From Peromyscus leucopus (taxonomy: Eukaryota > Chordata > Mammalia > Rodentia > Cricetidae), in the NCBI RefSeq assembly GCF_004664715.2, contig NC_051079.1, positions 58,099,160 to 58,163,159 on the forward strand: a DNA stretch of 64,000 bases, written 5' to 3'. The notes under the pieces are model-generated. The model was given only the letters and a program-made list of their open reading frames with translations. It did not search any database and was not told the origin of the DNA. Shown here in pieces: positions 1 through 12,068 of this stretch (its first letter is position 1; the number at the start of each line of letters is the position of its first letter). The translations under genes were made by a program, and so were the position numbers.

Positions 1-589
1 CTTAGAATTAAGTTCCTCTTTGGCCATGAGTGTCTCTTGGACTATACCTCAAGGCTCCAATCACTTGTAAACAACTAGTTTTTCTTTTTCTTCCAATTCT
101 TCTAGATTTGCTAATGATGCAAAGCACTGAAATAGCCTGGCAGATGAACACAGTCCCTTCAGAGGAGTCCTAGGCTCACTAGCATTCAGCATGTTGCTTG
201 AGTTAAATGGACCAGCATTGAAAAACATCTCACACAGCCAAGTCATTATTAGTCAGTTGTATTCATTTCCCTGTCAATTGTCAGACTTGCAGCGTAGCTT
301 TTCATTTAGTGGGAGGATGGACAAGTGGATCCTTGGAAATGCTAGTTAGCAAGCATAACTCTAGGCCCATGAAATCAATAGGGCCCACACATAGTTAACT
401 GTTGTTTGTGTTTTTTTAAAAAAGAATGGATTTTCATTCTGTAACTGAACCCTTCAAATTTATTAACCAGTGCTGGGGTGGGGGGAGAACAGAAGTGGCA
501 TCTACAAAATGACACCTATAAAACTCCTGAAGATCAGAAATAGCTGATAGCTTAAATCAAGTTACATACAGTATACTATTAATAGCTCT

Positions 590-752
590 TTTTTAAAAAA
601 TTTTGTTTTATGTGCATTGGTGTGAGGGTGTTGGATCCCCTGGAGCTAGACTTACAGACAGTTGTGAGCTGCCATGTGGGTGCTGGAAATAGAACCTGGG
701 TCCTCTGGCAGAGCAGCCAGTGCTCTTGACCACTAAGCCATCTCCTGAGCCC
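590..752 (-). repeat. B2-family SINE
   Basis: Read on the minus strand it begins with the tRNA-like B2 head (gggctcaggagatggc, then a guarding 'taagagcactggctg'-type segment) and ends in an A-rich tail, seen as the T/A-rich run near 590-610. Diverged but nearly full length. Confidence 0.8.
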
Positions 753-1175
753 AATATTAATAGCTCTTGAGTGTAGATATTATCATTCTCATTTTACCAA
801 AGATGAAAGAGGGGAGGAGGAGATGTGTGTGATGCCTCGAGCTTACAGTCAGAGTACTTAGGAGGTAGAAACAAGAGGATCGGTACAAGGGTCATCCTCA
901 GCAACAGAAGAGTTTTAAATCATGCTGAACCACATGAAATTCTCTCTCTGAGAACAAGGAGTTAGGGAGTGGGCAAGGGGGAGGAAAAGGTCCTTGCTTG
1001 AAGATAGGAATCTAGCAATGGCAGATCCACTTTTCTGAGTTCTTCACAAGAAAAATGAAGTAATTCTTCTTCCTAGAAGAAATCAGTGCCCCTTGGCTAT
1101 TTTCCATGGTGCAGCACACAGCAAATTCTCTGGAGTGGGAAGAATAAAATGTCCCTCAAATATGTTAAGCAGGCT

Positions 1176-1968
1176 GTGCTGGCTAGTTTAAGTCAACTTG
1201 ACACAAGCTAGAGTCATATGGGTAACCTCAAAGGAGAAAATGGCCCCACCAGATAGGTCTGTGGGCAAGTCTGGGTGCATTTTCTTGATTGATGATTGAT
1301 ATGGGAGGGCCCAGTGTAGGCAGGCTTTTCTGTCTAGACTGCTGACCAGCTCTGTCCCACCAGCCATTCCCCAAATAACCACACAGAGACTTAATGGCAA
1401 ATGCTCGCTAGTAGCTTAAGGTTGTCTTTCACTAGCTCTTACAACTTAAATTAACCCATTTCTGTTCATCTCTGTGCTGCCTGAGGCTCGTTTGCCTCAT
1501 GGACATACTTTGCATCCTCCTCACTCTGCGTCTCATGGTATCTCCTCTGACTCCACCCTTCTTCTTCTTCTTCTTCTTCCCAGAGTTCTCTTAGTCTGAT
1601 TCTCCCACCTAACCTTATCCTGCCTAGCCATCGGCCAATTAGCTTTCTATTCACAAGGAGAGTAATACCTGTTTACAGTATATGAAGACTGTTCTGCAGC
1701 AGCCCAGCCCGGGAAGTGCTATCCCTAGGCTGAGGAGCCAGATACTCTAAGAGAAGAAGCTGAGCAAGCCACAAGGGACAAGCCCGCAGCACTGCTTCAT
1801 GGCCTCTGGTCAGTTCCTGCCTCCAGGTTCCTGTTTTTGAGTTCCTGAACTGACTTCCCTCAGTGATGAACTGCTACTCGGAAATGTGAGCAGAAATGAA
1901 CACGTTCCTCCCCAAGCAGCGCTTGGCCATGTTTTATTACAGCAACAGAAAAGTAACAAAATAAAACA
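1176..1968 (+). mobile_element. Rodent MaLR-like LTR repeat, split by another LTR
   Basis: The left part (1176-1319) starts with 'gtgctggctagttt' and 'gtcaacttgacacaagct'. The right part (about 1700-1968) ends with 'cagcaacagaaaagtaac'. Together they form the common rodent repeat that also appears at 39553-39955 (+) and 2600-2932 (-). The middle is interrupted by the LTR listed at 1322-1699. The MaLR class is inferred from general layout; the family name is not verified. Confidence 0.6.
1322..1699 (-). mobile_element. Solo LTR, inserted in an older repeat
   Basis: The minus-strand sequence matches, segment by segment, the + strand element at 35263-35639: a 'gattggcc..tggctaggcagga' block, a 'gggttaa..taagagctagt' block and similar ends. 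This shows that both are copies of one LTR family about 375 bp long. The CTT run at 1558-1580 lies inside it. No internal retroviral region is attached, so it is a solo LTR or fragment. Confidence 0.6.
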
Positions 1969-2189
1969 ACATATGTTGCTTTGTTGGGAACTATTTTAGA
2001 GAAGAAACATTTTTATTCTATAAATTACTTGGTTTTAATTAATGGATTATAATCTAGGATAATATTAATGAATAAATATCTTGAGATTGGATTGCATGTA
2101 TATTTGAGAAATGAGAAAAACAATAAAATTATAATTGAGACAATAGTCATGGGAGTGTGTGGGATTGGAGAGCATTGCGAGTGGATCAA

Positions 2190-2335
2190 AAAACAGGGCA
2201 GACAGCTATGATGGCTTGCACCTGCTAGAACCAGCTGCTCTTGAGGCTGAGGCAGGAGGATCCCTCAGTACAACAGTGTGAGATCAGTTTGGACAACATA
2301 ATAAGACCATGTCTGTTCTTTTTTTTTAAAAAAAA
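2190..2335 (+). repeat. Old B1-like SINE
   Basis: Contains 'atggcttgcacctgctagaacc', 'gaggctgaggcaggagga' and a terminal T/A-rich tail, the 7SL-derived Alu/B1 layout, heavily diverged. Confidence 0.55.
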
Positions 2336-2599
2336 TAGTGCTTAGGACACTTCTAAGCACCAATATTCAATGTATTATGAATTTATGGATATTAAAAGCA
2401 ATACATAAACATTCACATTTACTGACATATGGGGCACAGGTACCTGATAAGTGACTGATTCGATCCTTGCCTGCCAAGCTGGCCACTCAGGACTGAGAGG
2501 AGAAACCTAGACAACATTCAAAGGCTTTGACATGGAAAATGGAAGAACATCTCTGTGTGTCCAGCTTTATGTTGGTTGCTGGTAGAGATTGATTTTTTC

Positions 2600-2932
2600 T
2601 GGTTTGCTTTTTATTGCTGTGATAAAACGCTGACCAAAAGCAACTTGGAGAGGAAAGGGTTTATCTGGCTTACACTTCTGCATCACAGTACATTATCTAG
2701 GGGAGCCAGGGCAGGAGCTCCAAGAAGAAACTGAAGAAGAGACCATGGAGGAGTGTTGATTACTATCTTGCTTTCCATGGCTTCCTTAGCTTGCTTCCTT
2801 ATACAGCCCAGGACCACCTGCCCCACAGACATGGCCACAGGCCAATCTGATGGAGTCAGTTTCTAAATTAAGGTTCCTCCTTGCGACAAGACTGTAGTGT
2901 GTGTCAAGGCGACAAGAACTAACCAGCATATT
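2600..2932 (-). mobile_element. MaLR-like LTR repeat
   Basis: Reverse-strand copy of the family at 1176 and 39553: it opens with 'ttattgctgtgataaaacgc' and closes with the complement of the 'gtcaacttgacacaagct' head ('gtgtgtcaaggcgacaagaa'). Confidence 0.6.
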
Positions 2933-4190
2933 GACCACAGAGCCACCTGATCAATTGGAATTGGCAGAGGCCCAAAGAACTTGGTTTCACAAGGTCTTTT
3001 GCCTAGCACAGCACTGACCAGATGAAAGTGATTTTATTTTCTATGGCATATTTTGACATTTTTGATGAACACATTTGGGGGGTCTGGAATTCTGCCCCAC
3101 TCACTGGCATCTAGCAGGTGGCAGTCATATGTTAGTGCTGAACATCCTTAAACATGGTGCAGGCTGTGCCACATAGAATTAATCTTTCCAAAGCACCCAC
3201 TGGGCCAAGATGAGGGCTTCATTAGCATTTCTACCACATTACTCCCAGCCACCCACTTCAGATTAGCGTCCCTCTGGCTGAATTGGCCATTTCAGTTATG
3301 GAGTTTTAATTCTAAACTGGCTATATTTTTTATATTTACTTAATAGCCATATGTAGGACATTTTAGAGACAAGAGGCAATAAAGAGGGAAACAAGAATTA
3401 CTTGCTTTTTTTTCTGTGGAAATTAATACACTCGAGCTAAAACAAATTTTTTTCCCAGCTATGAAAGATATTTAAGAAAAATAACCACTCATTTGTGGAG
3501 CTTGTTAGTTGCTCCAGCGGTGAAAGAATAACAAGTCAGGAATGATTTAAAGCATCAAGAAGCCCTAACCTCAAATCACAGAAAACTGAGTGATGGGCAG
3601 CAACTGTCATTGGGCTATCTTAGATGACCGCTGGAGAATGGGCATGCCCCGCAGGATTTACTGAGTAGCTTTCATCCCAGGCTCTTCAACTGATGCAAGC
3701 TTGAGCTGTCATACAGAAAACCCCACCCATGTCGCGTTGCACATTGTGGTTATCGTTTGCAGTCTCAGGCTTTCTCTGTGTAGTCTGAAAGTGTTTGCTG
3801 AATCCCGTGCGCTCCAGGCCAAGAAACAGTCTGAGACGCTGGGCAGGTTTTTTGGTTTTCATCTAGTCAAACTTTGCTTTGACCTTTCTTTGAGGTTCTG
3901 TCAAGATCTGGTGAAAAGCCTGCACAGTCATTTTGACAAGCTGGGTGCTGCTCAGCAAGGGTGCACACTTGATTGACCTCGCGTTGTCGTTTTGGTTGAA
4001 GAGAGTAGGAAGCAATGTCATCACAGTGCAACTCCTTTGGTTTTCATTTTCAACACAGTCCTCAAAGCTTAGTTGTTGAGAAAAGAACTACCTGATGTGC
4101 TAGCCAGTTGTCACATACCAGATATACTGTATTAAATATCTACACATTTCAGTTTAATCTAACAGTTCTCTCTAAAAGAACCTCTTTTGG

Positions 4191-4333
4191 GCGGGGTGGT
4201 GGTGATGGTGATGGTGGTGCACGCCTTTAATCCCAGCACTTGGGAGGCAGAGCCAGGTGAATCTCTGTGAGTTCGAGGCCAGCCTGGACAGGCTCCAAAG
4301 CTACACAGAGAAACTCTGTCTCGAAAAACCAAA

Positions 4334-4334
<1 letters not shown>
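4191..4334 (+). repeat. B1 SINE with 14-bp target-site duplication
   Basis: Full-length B1: 'gtggtgcacgcctttaatcc', 'gggaggcagagcc', 'gtgagttcgaggccagcctgg' and 'gagaaactctgtctcg'. The copy of AAAAGAACCTCTTT at 4174-4187 is repeated at 4412-4425, so B1 and its tail microsatellite lie between perfect 14-bp direct repeats. The low divergence and intact duplication suggest a fairly recent insertion. Confidence 0.92.
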
Positions 4335-4382
<48 letters not shown>

Positions 4383-4411
4383 TAGATAGATAGATAGAGA
4401 TAGATAGATAA
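4335..4411 (+). repeat. (GATA/GACA)n microsatellite in B1 tail
   Basis: Tandem gata units with an internal gaca block, grown out of the A-rich tail of the B1 and bounded by that element's target-site duplication. Confidence 0.95.
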
Positions 4412-4510
4412 AAAAGAACCTCTTTCAGACTGCAAAGGCCAGGCATGGCTATTTTATAGAGTTAAGAAAAATATAAAAAGGATCTAAGAAGAAAACGGAA
4501 ATTGTCTAAC

Positions 4511-4876
4511 TTAGGGTTTTATTGCTGTGAAGAGATACTGTAACCACAACAGCTTTTAAAAAGGAAAACATTTAATTGGGGTTGGCTTACAGTTTCAGAG
4601 TCTTAGTCCATTATCATCATGGTGGGACATGGCAGCTTGCGGGCAGACATGGTGCTGGAGAAGAAGCTGAGAGTTCTACATCTTGACCCACAGGCAACAA
4701 AAGGAAACCGTGTGCCACACGAGACATAGCTTGAGCATAGGAGACCTCAAAGCCCACCCCCACAGTGACACACTTCCTCCAACAAGGCCCCACCTCCTAA
4801 TAGTGCCACTCCCTATGGGCCAAAGCATTCAAACATATGAATCTACAGGAGCCATTTTTATTCAGACCACCACAGA
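4511..4876. repeat. Common rodent dispersed repeat
   Basis: Starts 'ttagggttttattgctgtga' and contains 'acatttaattggggttggct', 'gacatggtgctggagaagaa' and 'cctcctaatagtgccactcc' before ending near 'cagaccaccaca'. I recognise this as a frequent murid/cricetid interspersed repeat but cannot name its class safely. Confidence 0.65.
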
Positions 4877-4984
4877 AAATATTTGTAATAGTCTATGACT
4901 TGGTGCCCAGAGATAATTATTATTTGATAGTCTTTCCATAAAGCACGACTTTAAAGGAAAATTTTAATTCCACAAATACATATA

Positions 4985-5028
4985 CACATTATATACATAC
5001 ATATATGTGTGTGTGTATGTGTGTGGGG

Positions 5029-5072
<44 letters not shown>

Positions 5073-5098
5073 ATATATATATATATATATATATATAA
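4985..5098. repeat. (AT)n/(GT)n compound microsatellite
   Basis: Long alternating AT tract (about 5029-5097) preceded by a GT-rich stretch. Short open frames across it (strings of Ile-Tyr) are artefacts of the dinucleotide repeat. Confidence 0.95.
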
Positions 5099-5231
5099 TC
5101 GGACCTTAAATTTATGATCTTCCTTCCCCAGTTTGCCAAGTACCATCATACCTGGCACAAATTTTTTATTAGCACTCGCTTTTATATTTGTAAGATATAT
5201 TTCCTAACGTTTATTCAAAGGAGTCACCGAG

Positions 5232-5315
5232 AGACTAGGGACATGGCTTAGCTGGTAAAGCACCTGCTGTTCAAGCATGCTGTGCAAGCAGAAGTTTGGA
5301 TCCCCAGCATCAAAG
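5232..5315 (+). repeat. ID/tRNA-type SINE fragment
   Basis: 'gacatggcttagctggtaaa', 'gcacctgctgttcaagca' and 'ttggatccccagcatc' follow the A-box/B-box layout of ID or B4 heads. Confidence 0.6.
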
Positions 5316-5695
5316 CTCTTACATTTTCTTTAAACTCTGTAAAACTCACATGTAAGCACACTAAGACACATGAAGCTTGTCAGTTCTAACTCCAAATGTT
5401 CTCTCAAATTCCCCTGCTTTCCTATATATGTGCTGATATGTTCTGCACCGAGGCCACACTCACTCACTGGCTACCCTTCCAACATCTGCCCTGTTCCCAG
5501 AGCAACCACAGTGATATTTTAATAACATAATTCATAATTATTTGTTTTCCTGCTAAGAGGCCTTTCAAAGTCTTCTTACAATCTCTGGAATAAATCAAAT
5601 CCCTCCTTTACATGGTCCTCAAGCCCCTGCAAGGCCCTTCCTCTACTCTGTTCTCATAATATTGATCTCCAGGATCATCTTTCTCTATTGGCCAC

Positions 5696-6095
5696 ACTGG
5701 CCTGGTATCATTCCATCTGCCATTGCTATAATGAAATACATGATATAGACTACTTATAAAGAAACAGAAGTTTGTGTAAATCACAGTTTTAGAAGGTGAA
5801 TTCCACACAGCATAGTACCAGCTCTGGCGGGTATTCCCTTGGCTGTACCACTTCATAGCAGATGGTGGGAAGCCAGAAGCCTTGGAGGGGCCAGGCTTAT
5901 ACTTTTTGAAGAACCCCTCCATTCACAAAGGCTAACCAGGCTCCTAAGACAAATACCTCAATGTCTTCCAAGGGTATGCCCTCAAGACAAGTGAAATTTC
6001 CAGTAGAACCCACTTCTTGAAAGTCCACACCAGGGCCCAATACTGCTACCATAGGGACCAAGCCTCCAACACATGAACGTGGGTGAGGAGTGACC
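5696..6095 (-). mobile_element. MaLR LTR, reverse orientation
   Basis: Contains 'ttgctataatgaaatacatg', 'acttataaagaaacagaag' and, near the far end, 'aagcctccaacacatgaac'. This is the layout of the mammalian MST/MLT-type MaLR LTR read backwards. Confidence 0.5.
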
Positions 6096-6344
6096 ACAGC
6101 AAACTCCCTTTATGTTCTGGGCACATGCATTCATACTCGGTCAGAGAGCTGTGGAAATAACAGAGCCTACATTATTGTACTAATCTGAACCAGAAAGCCT
6201 GCAAACCAGGAGAGCTTGGGATGTAATGTGCATCCTCATCCACAAAGGTAGAAGACCCATGTCCCAGTTCAGTGGGACAGCAAGGCAGCAAATGGCCCAT
6301 CTTCGGCCTTTTGGTTGCATGTAGGTCTTCAGTAGATTATATCA

Positions 6345-6712
6345 TGTCCCTTGCTACAGTGTGAACTGTCCCCCATGGGCTCACTTGTTTGAATCATTGG
6401 TCTTCAGATGGTGACACTGTTTCAACAGTCAGGGAACCTTTAGAGAGTAGTGAGTCCTCACTGAAGGAAGTGGGTCACTGGAGAGGCAGACATTGAGGTT
6501 GTAGTTGGTGCCTGGTTCTAGCTGGCATCCTTTGGCCTCATAATTGTCCATCAGGATACAGTCAACTGCTGCACACACTTGTGACTATTTCTTCCCCTTC
6601 TTAATGGACTAGATCTCCTCAAGTGATGAAATAAAATAAGTCACTTTAATAAGGAACTTCTAAAGTTGCTTCTTATCAGGTGTTTGCTCATAGCAATGAG
6701 AATATGACCAAA
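6345..6712 (+). mobile_element. MaLR-like LTR
   Basis: 'tgtgaactgtcccccatggg' at the left and 'gcaatgagaatatgaccaaa' at the right, with an A/T-rich AATAAA-like segment between. Same layout as the element at 17244-17636. Confidence 0.5.
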
Positions 6713-7466
6713 ACACCTGTCACATCAGGGGAGGTAATCAGTGTTTGCTTGGTCTACTGATTCAAACGTTAATCTCATCTAGAAATACACCCTAAAAATA
6801 TGCCCTGAACAATATTTAACCAAATATCTGGGTTCTGCATCACCCTGTTGAGTTAATACTTGAAATAACCATGTCAGGACCATTTCCTGCCTCTAGACCA
6901 TGCTATAGTTTAAAAAAAATCAGTTTGTTCTGTTTTTCTAAATTCTCTTTTAGAAATCAGCATCTCAGGCTGACCTCATGAAATTGTGATCTCTCAGATC
7001 TCCCCCAGAGTTATCATAATATCTTACACATTGCAGTTTGAGTTACTGTACTCATAATGATATATAATTACCTTCATTATTTATTGCTGCCTTGTTTTTA
7101 ACCTTTTTCTCCCATGGAAAATAAACTGTTTTATGTGGATGCCTCATACGTTTTGTACATTATCAGAACCCACCAAAAACATATGCAATAGGTAGTTCTG
7201 TTTAGGCATCAGTGAAAGAATTGGATACCTGGATAATGTTAGAACATCATCATTGTTGTTTAGTTCTTTTGAGACAGTGCCTCTCTGTGTATACCCGATA
7301 ATTCTGAAACTAACTTTTAAAAGTTCTCCTGAGACAAATTTTTCTTCCATATGAATTCTAAGCAATGTATGTAGCTAAGTCCTGCTTCAGGAAATGACTT
7401 CCATCTGCTATCCTTTGCTGGCTAGTTTTAGTGACTGTTTGCCAAAGAATAAATACTGGAAAAGAA

Positions 7467-8243
7467 GGGAACCACAGAGCACCATAATGGGAAAGCCCAC
7501 AGACACCATTTTCACCAAATGATGGTGTGGATATGGCACCATGAAAGGGAGGGAGCCCACAGACATCTTCACCAAATGACAGTGTGGATATGGCACCATG
7601 AAAGGGAGGGAGCCCACAGACATCTTCACCAAATGACTATGTAGACATCACACCATGAAAGGGAGGGAGTCCACAGACACCATCTTCACCAAATGACAGT
7701 GTGGATATGGCACCATGAAAGGGAGGGAGCCCATAGACATCTTCACCCAATGACAGTGTGGATAGGGCACCATGAAAGGGAGGGAGCCCACAGACATCTT
7801 CACCCAATGACAGTGTGGATATGGCACCATGAAAGGGAGGGAGCCCACAGACATCTTCACCAAATGACAGTGTGGATATGGCACCATGAAAGGGAGGGAG
7901 TCCACAGACATCTTCACCAAATGACTATGTAGACATCACACCATGAAAGGGAGGGAGCCCACAGACATCTTCACCAAATGGCCATGTGGACATCACACCA
8001 TGAAAGGGAGGGAGCCCACAGACATCTTCACCCAATGACAGTGTGGATATGGCACCATGAAAGGGAGGGAGTCCACAGACATCTTCACCAAATGACGGTG
8101 TGGATATGGCACCATGAAAGGGAGGGAGTCCACAGACATCTTCACCAAATGGCCATGTGGACATCACACCATGAAAGGGAGGGAGTCCACAGACATCTTC
8201 ACCAAATGGCCATGTGGACATCACACCATGAAAGGGAGCACTC
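7467..8243. repeat. 57-bp minisatellite, about 13 copies
   Basis: The word 'caccatgaaaggg' recurs at 7537, 7594, 7651, 7711, 7768, 7825, 7882, 7939, 7996, 8053, 8110, 8167 and 8224. The spacing is 57 bp each time except one 60-bp step. Two unit types are interspersed: A ('gtgtggatatgg') and B ('atgt(a/g)gacatcac'), in the order A A B A A A A B B A A B B. Because 57 is a multiple of three, frames stay open on both strands with a 19-residue period; I see nothing else that suggests a protein. Confidence 0.97.
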
Positions 8244-8622
8244 AGGAGAGCATAGCTCAGCATTGCTTCTGTGGAACTGTGAACAAAAATTCCCAACTTC
8301 AATCAGTTCATAAGAAAAGATCACATAAAGTCAAACTGAGAGAAATTACCCAACATTCATTCCAAGGTAAATATTGAAAGTAAATGCATTCTGGGTTAGA
8401 TTCTGGAGCAGACAGACGGCATTAACGGAAAAGGCCAATGAAATCTCAGGTTTATAGTAAAAAACAAAAACAAAATGTTGCATTTATGTTGATTACTTAG
8501 TGTTAAGCTATATATCACAGTGATACAAGATGTTAACAAAATAAAAAGGGGCAATCAGGTTTTGTGATAACTCTATTATTTTGTAGCTCTTCTCTAAGCA
8601 TAAGCTAAAATGAAAGTTGACC

Positions 8623-8760
8623 TTTGCTAGGTAGTACATACTTGAATCCCCAGCAGTTAGGAGGCTACAGCAGGGAGATCAGAGGCTTGGGGCCAGCCAG
8701 GGCTACACAGTGAGTTCCAGGTCAGACTGAGCTACAAAGCAAAGCAGCACAACTCAAAGC
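8623..8760 (+). repeat. B1/B4-like SINE
   Basis: 'ccccagcagttaggaggct', 'ggggccagccagggctacac' and 'gtgagttccaggtcagactg' match the B1 body with substitutions. Confidence 0.65.
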
Positions 8761-9004
8761 AGTACCCCAACTGCCACCAAAAAGGAGGAGGATGGTAATC
8801 ATAAAAGTCAGAACCTAAATAAACCACACTCTTTAACCTTTACAAAAAAAAAAAATCCTCAGAGGGTCACACATACACACATATGCTGCTAATAGTATTC
8901 AAACGTGCGTGAAAAAAATTTGCCTTTTTATGTTAGTCAAATTGTACATAGAGTGATAACCACCATTTAAAGACAGTTAGGCTTCCTAGGTCTCAACTGT
9001 TCAT

Positions 9005-9034
9005 TCTGTCTCTGTCTCTGTCTCTGTCTCTGTA

Positions 9035-9078
<44 letters not shown>
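9005..9078. repeat. (TCTG)n(TG)n microsatellite
   Basis: tctg tandem units pass into a pure tg tract. It adjoins the 3' tail of the minus-strand B3 at its right. Confidence 0.95.
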
Positions 9079-9081
<3 letters not shown>

Positions 9082-9402
9082 ATAACATATGTATATGAGT
9101 GTGTGAGTGTGCAGATGTGCTCACCCATGCATGCTTATGCCAAGGCCCAACGTTGACACTGGTGTCTTCCTCTACTGCTCTAAGCCTTATTTTCTGAAGG
9201 TCTCTCACTGAGTCTAAAGCCTGTTGAGCCAGCTGTCCTGATTGGCCAGGGAGGCTCAGGGATTCTCTCGTGTCTGCCTCCTTGATGCTGGTATTACGGT
9301 TGAGCAGTTTCACACCTGGCTTTTCTGTGGTTGCTGGGGAATCTGAATTCAGGTCCTCATGCTTGCTCAGTAAGCATTTTACCATCAGAGCTGTTCATTC
9401 TT
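9079..9402 (-). repeat. B3-type SINE with B1-like middle
   Basis: The minus-strand head 'gctctgatggtaaaatgctt', 'cctgaattcagattcccc' and the TG-rich tail give the B2/B3 layout; the centre carries 'gcctccttgatgctggtatta', resembling a B1 end. Old and diverged. Confidence 0.55.
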
Positions 9403-10484
9403 ATTTCCATCATCATGCGTTAAAATCCATAAACGATATTACATTTCAGTTTATGAACATTTAATGTTTATAGCTGAAGAATTTTAAAACATACTGACAC
9501 TAAGCGATTGTGACTGTTGAAATCATTTAAAAAGTTTCAACATGAAATCATTCTCAATTGTTTACAAGCTTTAGCTTGTTTTTCTGTTGCACAAAAGCCA
9601 GAAAGGCTCTTGGGAAATGAATGGTATCAGGACTTGAATGTAGAAATGCTATATCTCCTGTCCCTCTGAGGTGTTAGATATCAAGTACTACCAAGAAATT
9701 CTGCAAGTGTGTGAAATGGTTCTTTCTGGAAGGTACTACCTATTGAAAAATAGGGGTAGCTTGCTATTTGAAGTATTGCTGAGGCAGTTTAACCCCAACT
9801 AGTAATACTTTCTGCTACAATCGCTTATGTAATGTCAAAATAATAGATAAGCTATTACAGAAAATATCCTGGACTTTTGTTTACACAGAAATATTAGAGA
9901 AATAATACAGAAGACAAAAAATATATTGAGTTGATTTCATTTCTTTACCTTCATGGAACCACAGATCAAAGTCACAACAGGCAGAAGAAGAAAGATTCAT
10001 CCTAGATTAGAGAAGATTTTTAAACATGTGATGACTTCACTGAAGTCTGGAACCTGGATCAGATCTTAGGACAGAAAGACGAAGTTCAGGAAAAGCCAAT
10101 GAGTGAGAACAAGGCCTGTTATCTAGTTCACAATTCTACCTCAGTGTTCTCTCCTGAGTTTTGGTAGTTATGTTATGGTTAAACTTGTAAACACTAGGGG
10201 AAACCCAACAAAGAATGGAAAACAACGTTATGAACTACTTGGCCATTTTTGCAACTTCTATGAGTCTACAGTGGTTTCAAAATAAAAGGACTGTAGAATG
10301 TGTCCTGGAAAATTCCTCAGGAAGCTGCTGCTTACAAACAAGGCTCACTGTTTCCCAATAGCTCCAAGACAACCAGTGCTCCCCCACCCAGCTTTGAAAA
10401 CAAATACTGTTTCTTCAACTGAGCAGTAGAAAAAATACAATGGTTGACCGATGCCACAGGAATATTTGTACAAATACATACATT

Positions 10485-10632
10485 TCAAGTCTAAACGTGG
10501 TACACACCTGTAATCCTAGTACTTGGAAGAGGCAGTGTCATCAGGATATTGGGACCATCCTTGGTAACAAAACAAGTTCTTTAAGGCTAGCCTTGAGGGA
10601 CATGATATTGTATCTCAAAAAGAAAAATACAC
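10485..10632 (+). repeat. Old B1-like SINE
   Basis: 'cgtggtacacacctgtaatc' and 'ctagtacttggaagaggc' are B1-like; the end runs into 'tatctcaaaaagaaaaa'. Confidence 0.6.
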
Positions 10633-10834
10633 ATTTCAAAATACTGTAATTATACTCATTTCATAGAGACGTTTTTGCTTAAAGAGCCATTGAAACACAT
10701 TTCTCCTTAATATTTATGCCAGAGCATCTGCTTATTGAATGAAAACTGAAAAAAACTGAAAATTGGAAAAAAAATGAAAAAAATTCCCTCTCTCCTTTTT
10801 CTTCCTTGTCAAATGCATATAATTGAATATTGAT

Positions 10835-11505
10835 TTTTAAATTATTTATTCTTCTCTCATATATTGCATCTCAAGTGACGTTCCCTCTCCCTCCTTCTTT
10901 CCCAGAATCCCCCACCTCATCCCTTCTCCCTCAGATCTACTCCTCCTTTCCTTCAGAAAAGGGCAGGCCTCCCAGGGATATCAATCAAACATGGCATGTC
11001 AAGTTATAATAAAACCAGGCACATCCCTGCATATTAAGCCTGGATGAAGCCACCTAGTAGGAGGAAAAGGGTCCCCAAAACAGGCAAGAGTCAGAGACAG
11101 GCCCCACTCTCACTGTTAGGAGTCCCACAAGAACACCGAGCTGCACAACCATAACATGCAGAGGACGCAGGTCAGGTCAGACCCATACAGGCTCCCTGAT
11201 TATATGTTGAGTCTCTGTGAATTCCTGTGAGCCCAGGTTAGTTGATTCTGTAGGCCTGTTTCTTGTGGTGTCTTGACCAGCCACTCTGAGCTCCTACAAT
11301 CCTTTCTCCAGAATTGTATTCTCCAGGATTCTCTATCTTTTCCAGGATTCTCTGGGTTCAGCCTAATGTTTGGCTGTGGGTCTCTCCATCTACTACCATC
11401 AGTTGCTGAATGAAGACGCTTTGATGATGATTACGCTAGGCTCCAGTCTACACGCATAGCAGGATATCATTAGGAATCATTTCATTGAATGTTAATTCTT
11501 TAAAT
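10835..11505 (-). mobile_element. L1 3' UTR fragment
   Basis: The T-rich start, the pyrimidine-rich 'ttccctctccctccttctttc' area and the purine/pyrimidine pattern that follows are typical of the reverse complement of a rodent (Lx-like) L1 3' UTR. No reverse-transcriptase coding sequence is included. Confidence 0.7.
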
Positions 11506-11517
11506 TCTGATGTCATG

Positions 11518-11728
11518 AGGCTGGAGAGATGGCTCAGCAGTTAAGAGCACTGACTGCTCTTCCAGAGGACCTACAGTTCAATTCCGGCATCCACACGACA
11601 GTTCAAAACTGTCTGTAACTCCAGTTCCAGGGGTTCCCACACCCTCACACAGACACATATGCAGGTAAAACACCAATGCACATACAATTAAATAAATAAA
11701 TAATAAACAAATGAATAAATAATAAAAG
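11518..11728 (+). repeat. B2 SINE, left half of a B2-B1 pair
   Basis: Begins 'ggctggagagatggctcagc' and includes 'agagcactgactgctcttcc' (tRNA-like A and B boxes) and 'gtctgtaactccagttccag'; it ends in an (AAAT)n tail. CTGATGTCATG lies immediately before it (11507-11517) and again after the neighbouring B1 (11863-11873). Confidence 0.9.
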
Positions 11729-11862
11729 GAGCCAGGTGTAATGGAACATACTTTTTATCTCAGCACTCTAGAGACAGAAGCAGGCAGGTCTCTAAGTTCC
11801 ATGGTCAAGGTCAGCATTCCAGGTCAGCCAAGATGACCTGTCTCAAAAAAAAAAAAAAAAAA
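11729..11862 (+). repeat. B1 SINE in the tail of the B2
   Basis: 'gccaggtgtaatggaacata' and 'gagacagaagcaggcagg' through 'gacctgtctcaaaaaaa'. It sits between the B2 and the right copy of CTGATGTCATG, so the B2's duplication encloses both elements. Confidence 0.75.
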
Positions 11863-12068
11863 CTGATGTCATGTGATCACTGTTACCCAGTAGAGATACA
11901 AACATACAAGGATTTTGCTAAATACCACATGCTTTCCCATTCAATTCCTTTTAATCTAACACTTAAAACAGCTGTGGAAAAAGAACCACAATGCCTGAGG
12001 TTGTTCTCTGACCTCTGCCTGAATGCTGTGGTTCATGCCTGCACTCAACATTTATTTTATTTTTTAAA

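Noticed and set aside
3701..3976. A 91-codon + strand open frame in apparently unique DNA
   Set aside because: No homology, signal or exon-like boundaries; treated as chance.
4159..5158. Open frames rich in Tyr/Ser/Ile or Ile/Tyr
   Set aside because: They are translations of the gata and at microsatellites.
7648..8313. Repeat-protein-like frames on both strands of the minisatellite
   Set aside because: They follow from a 57-bp period divisible by three; no start context, splice sites or known family support a protein.
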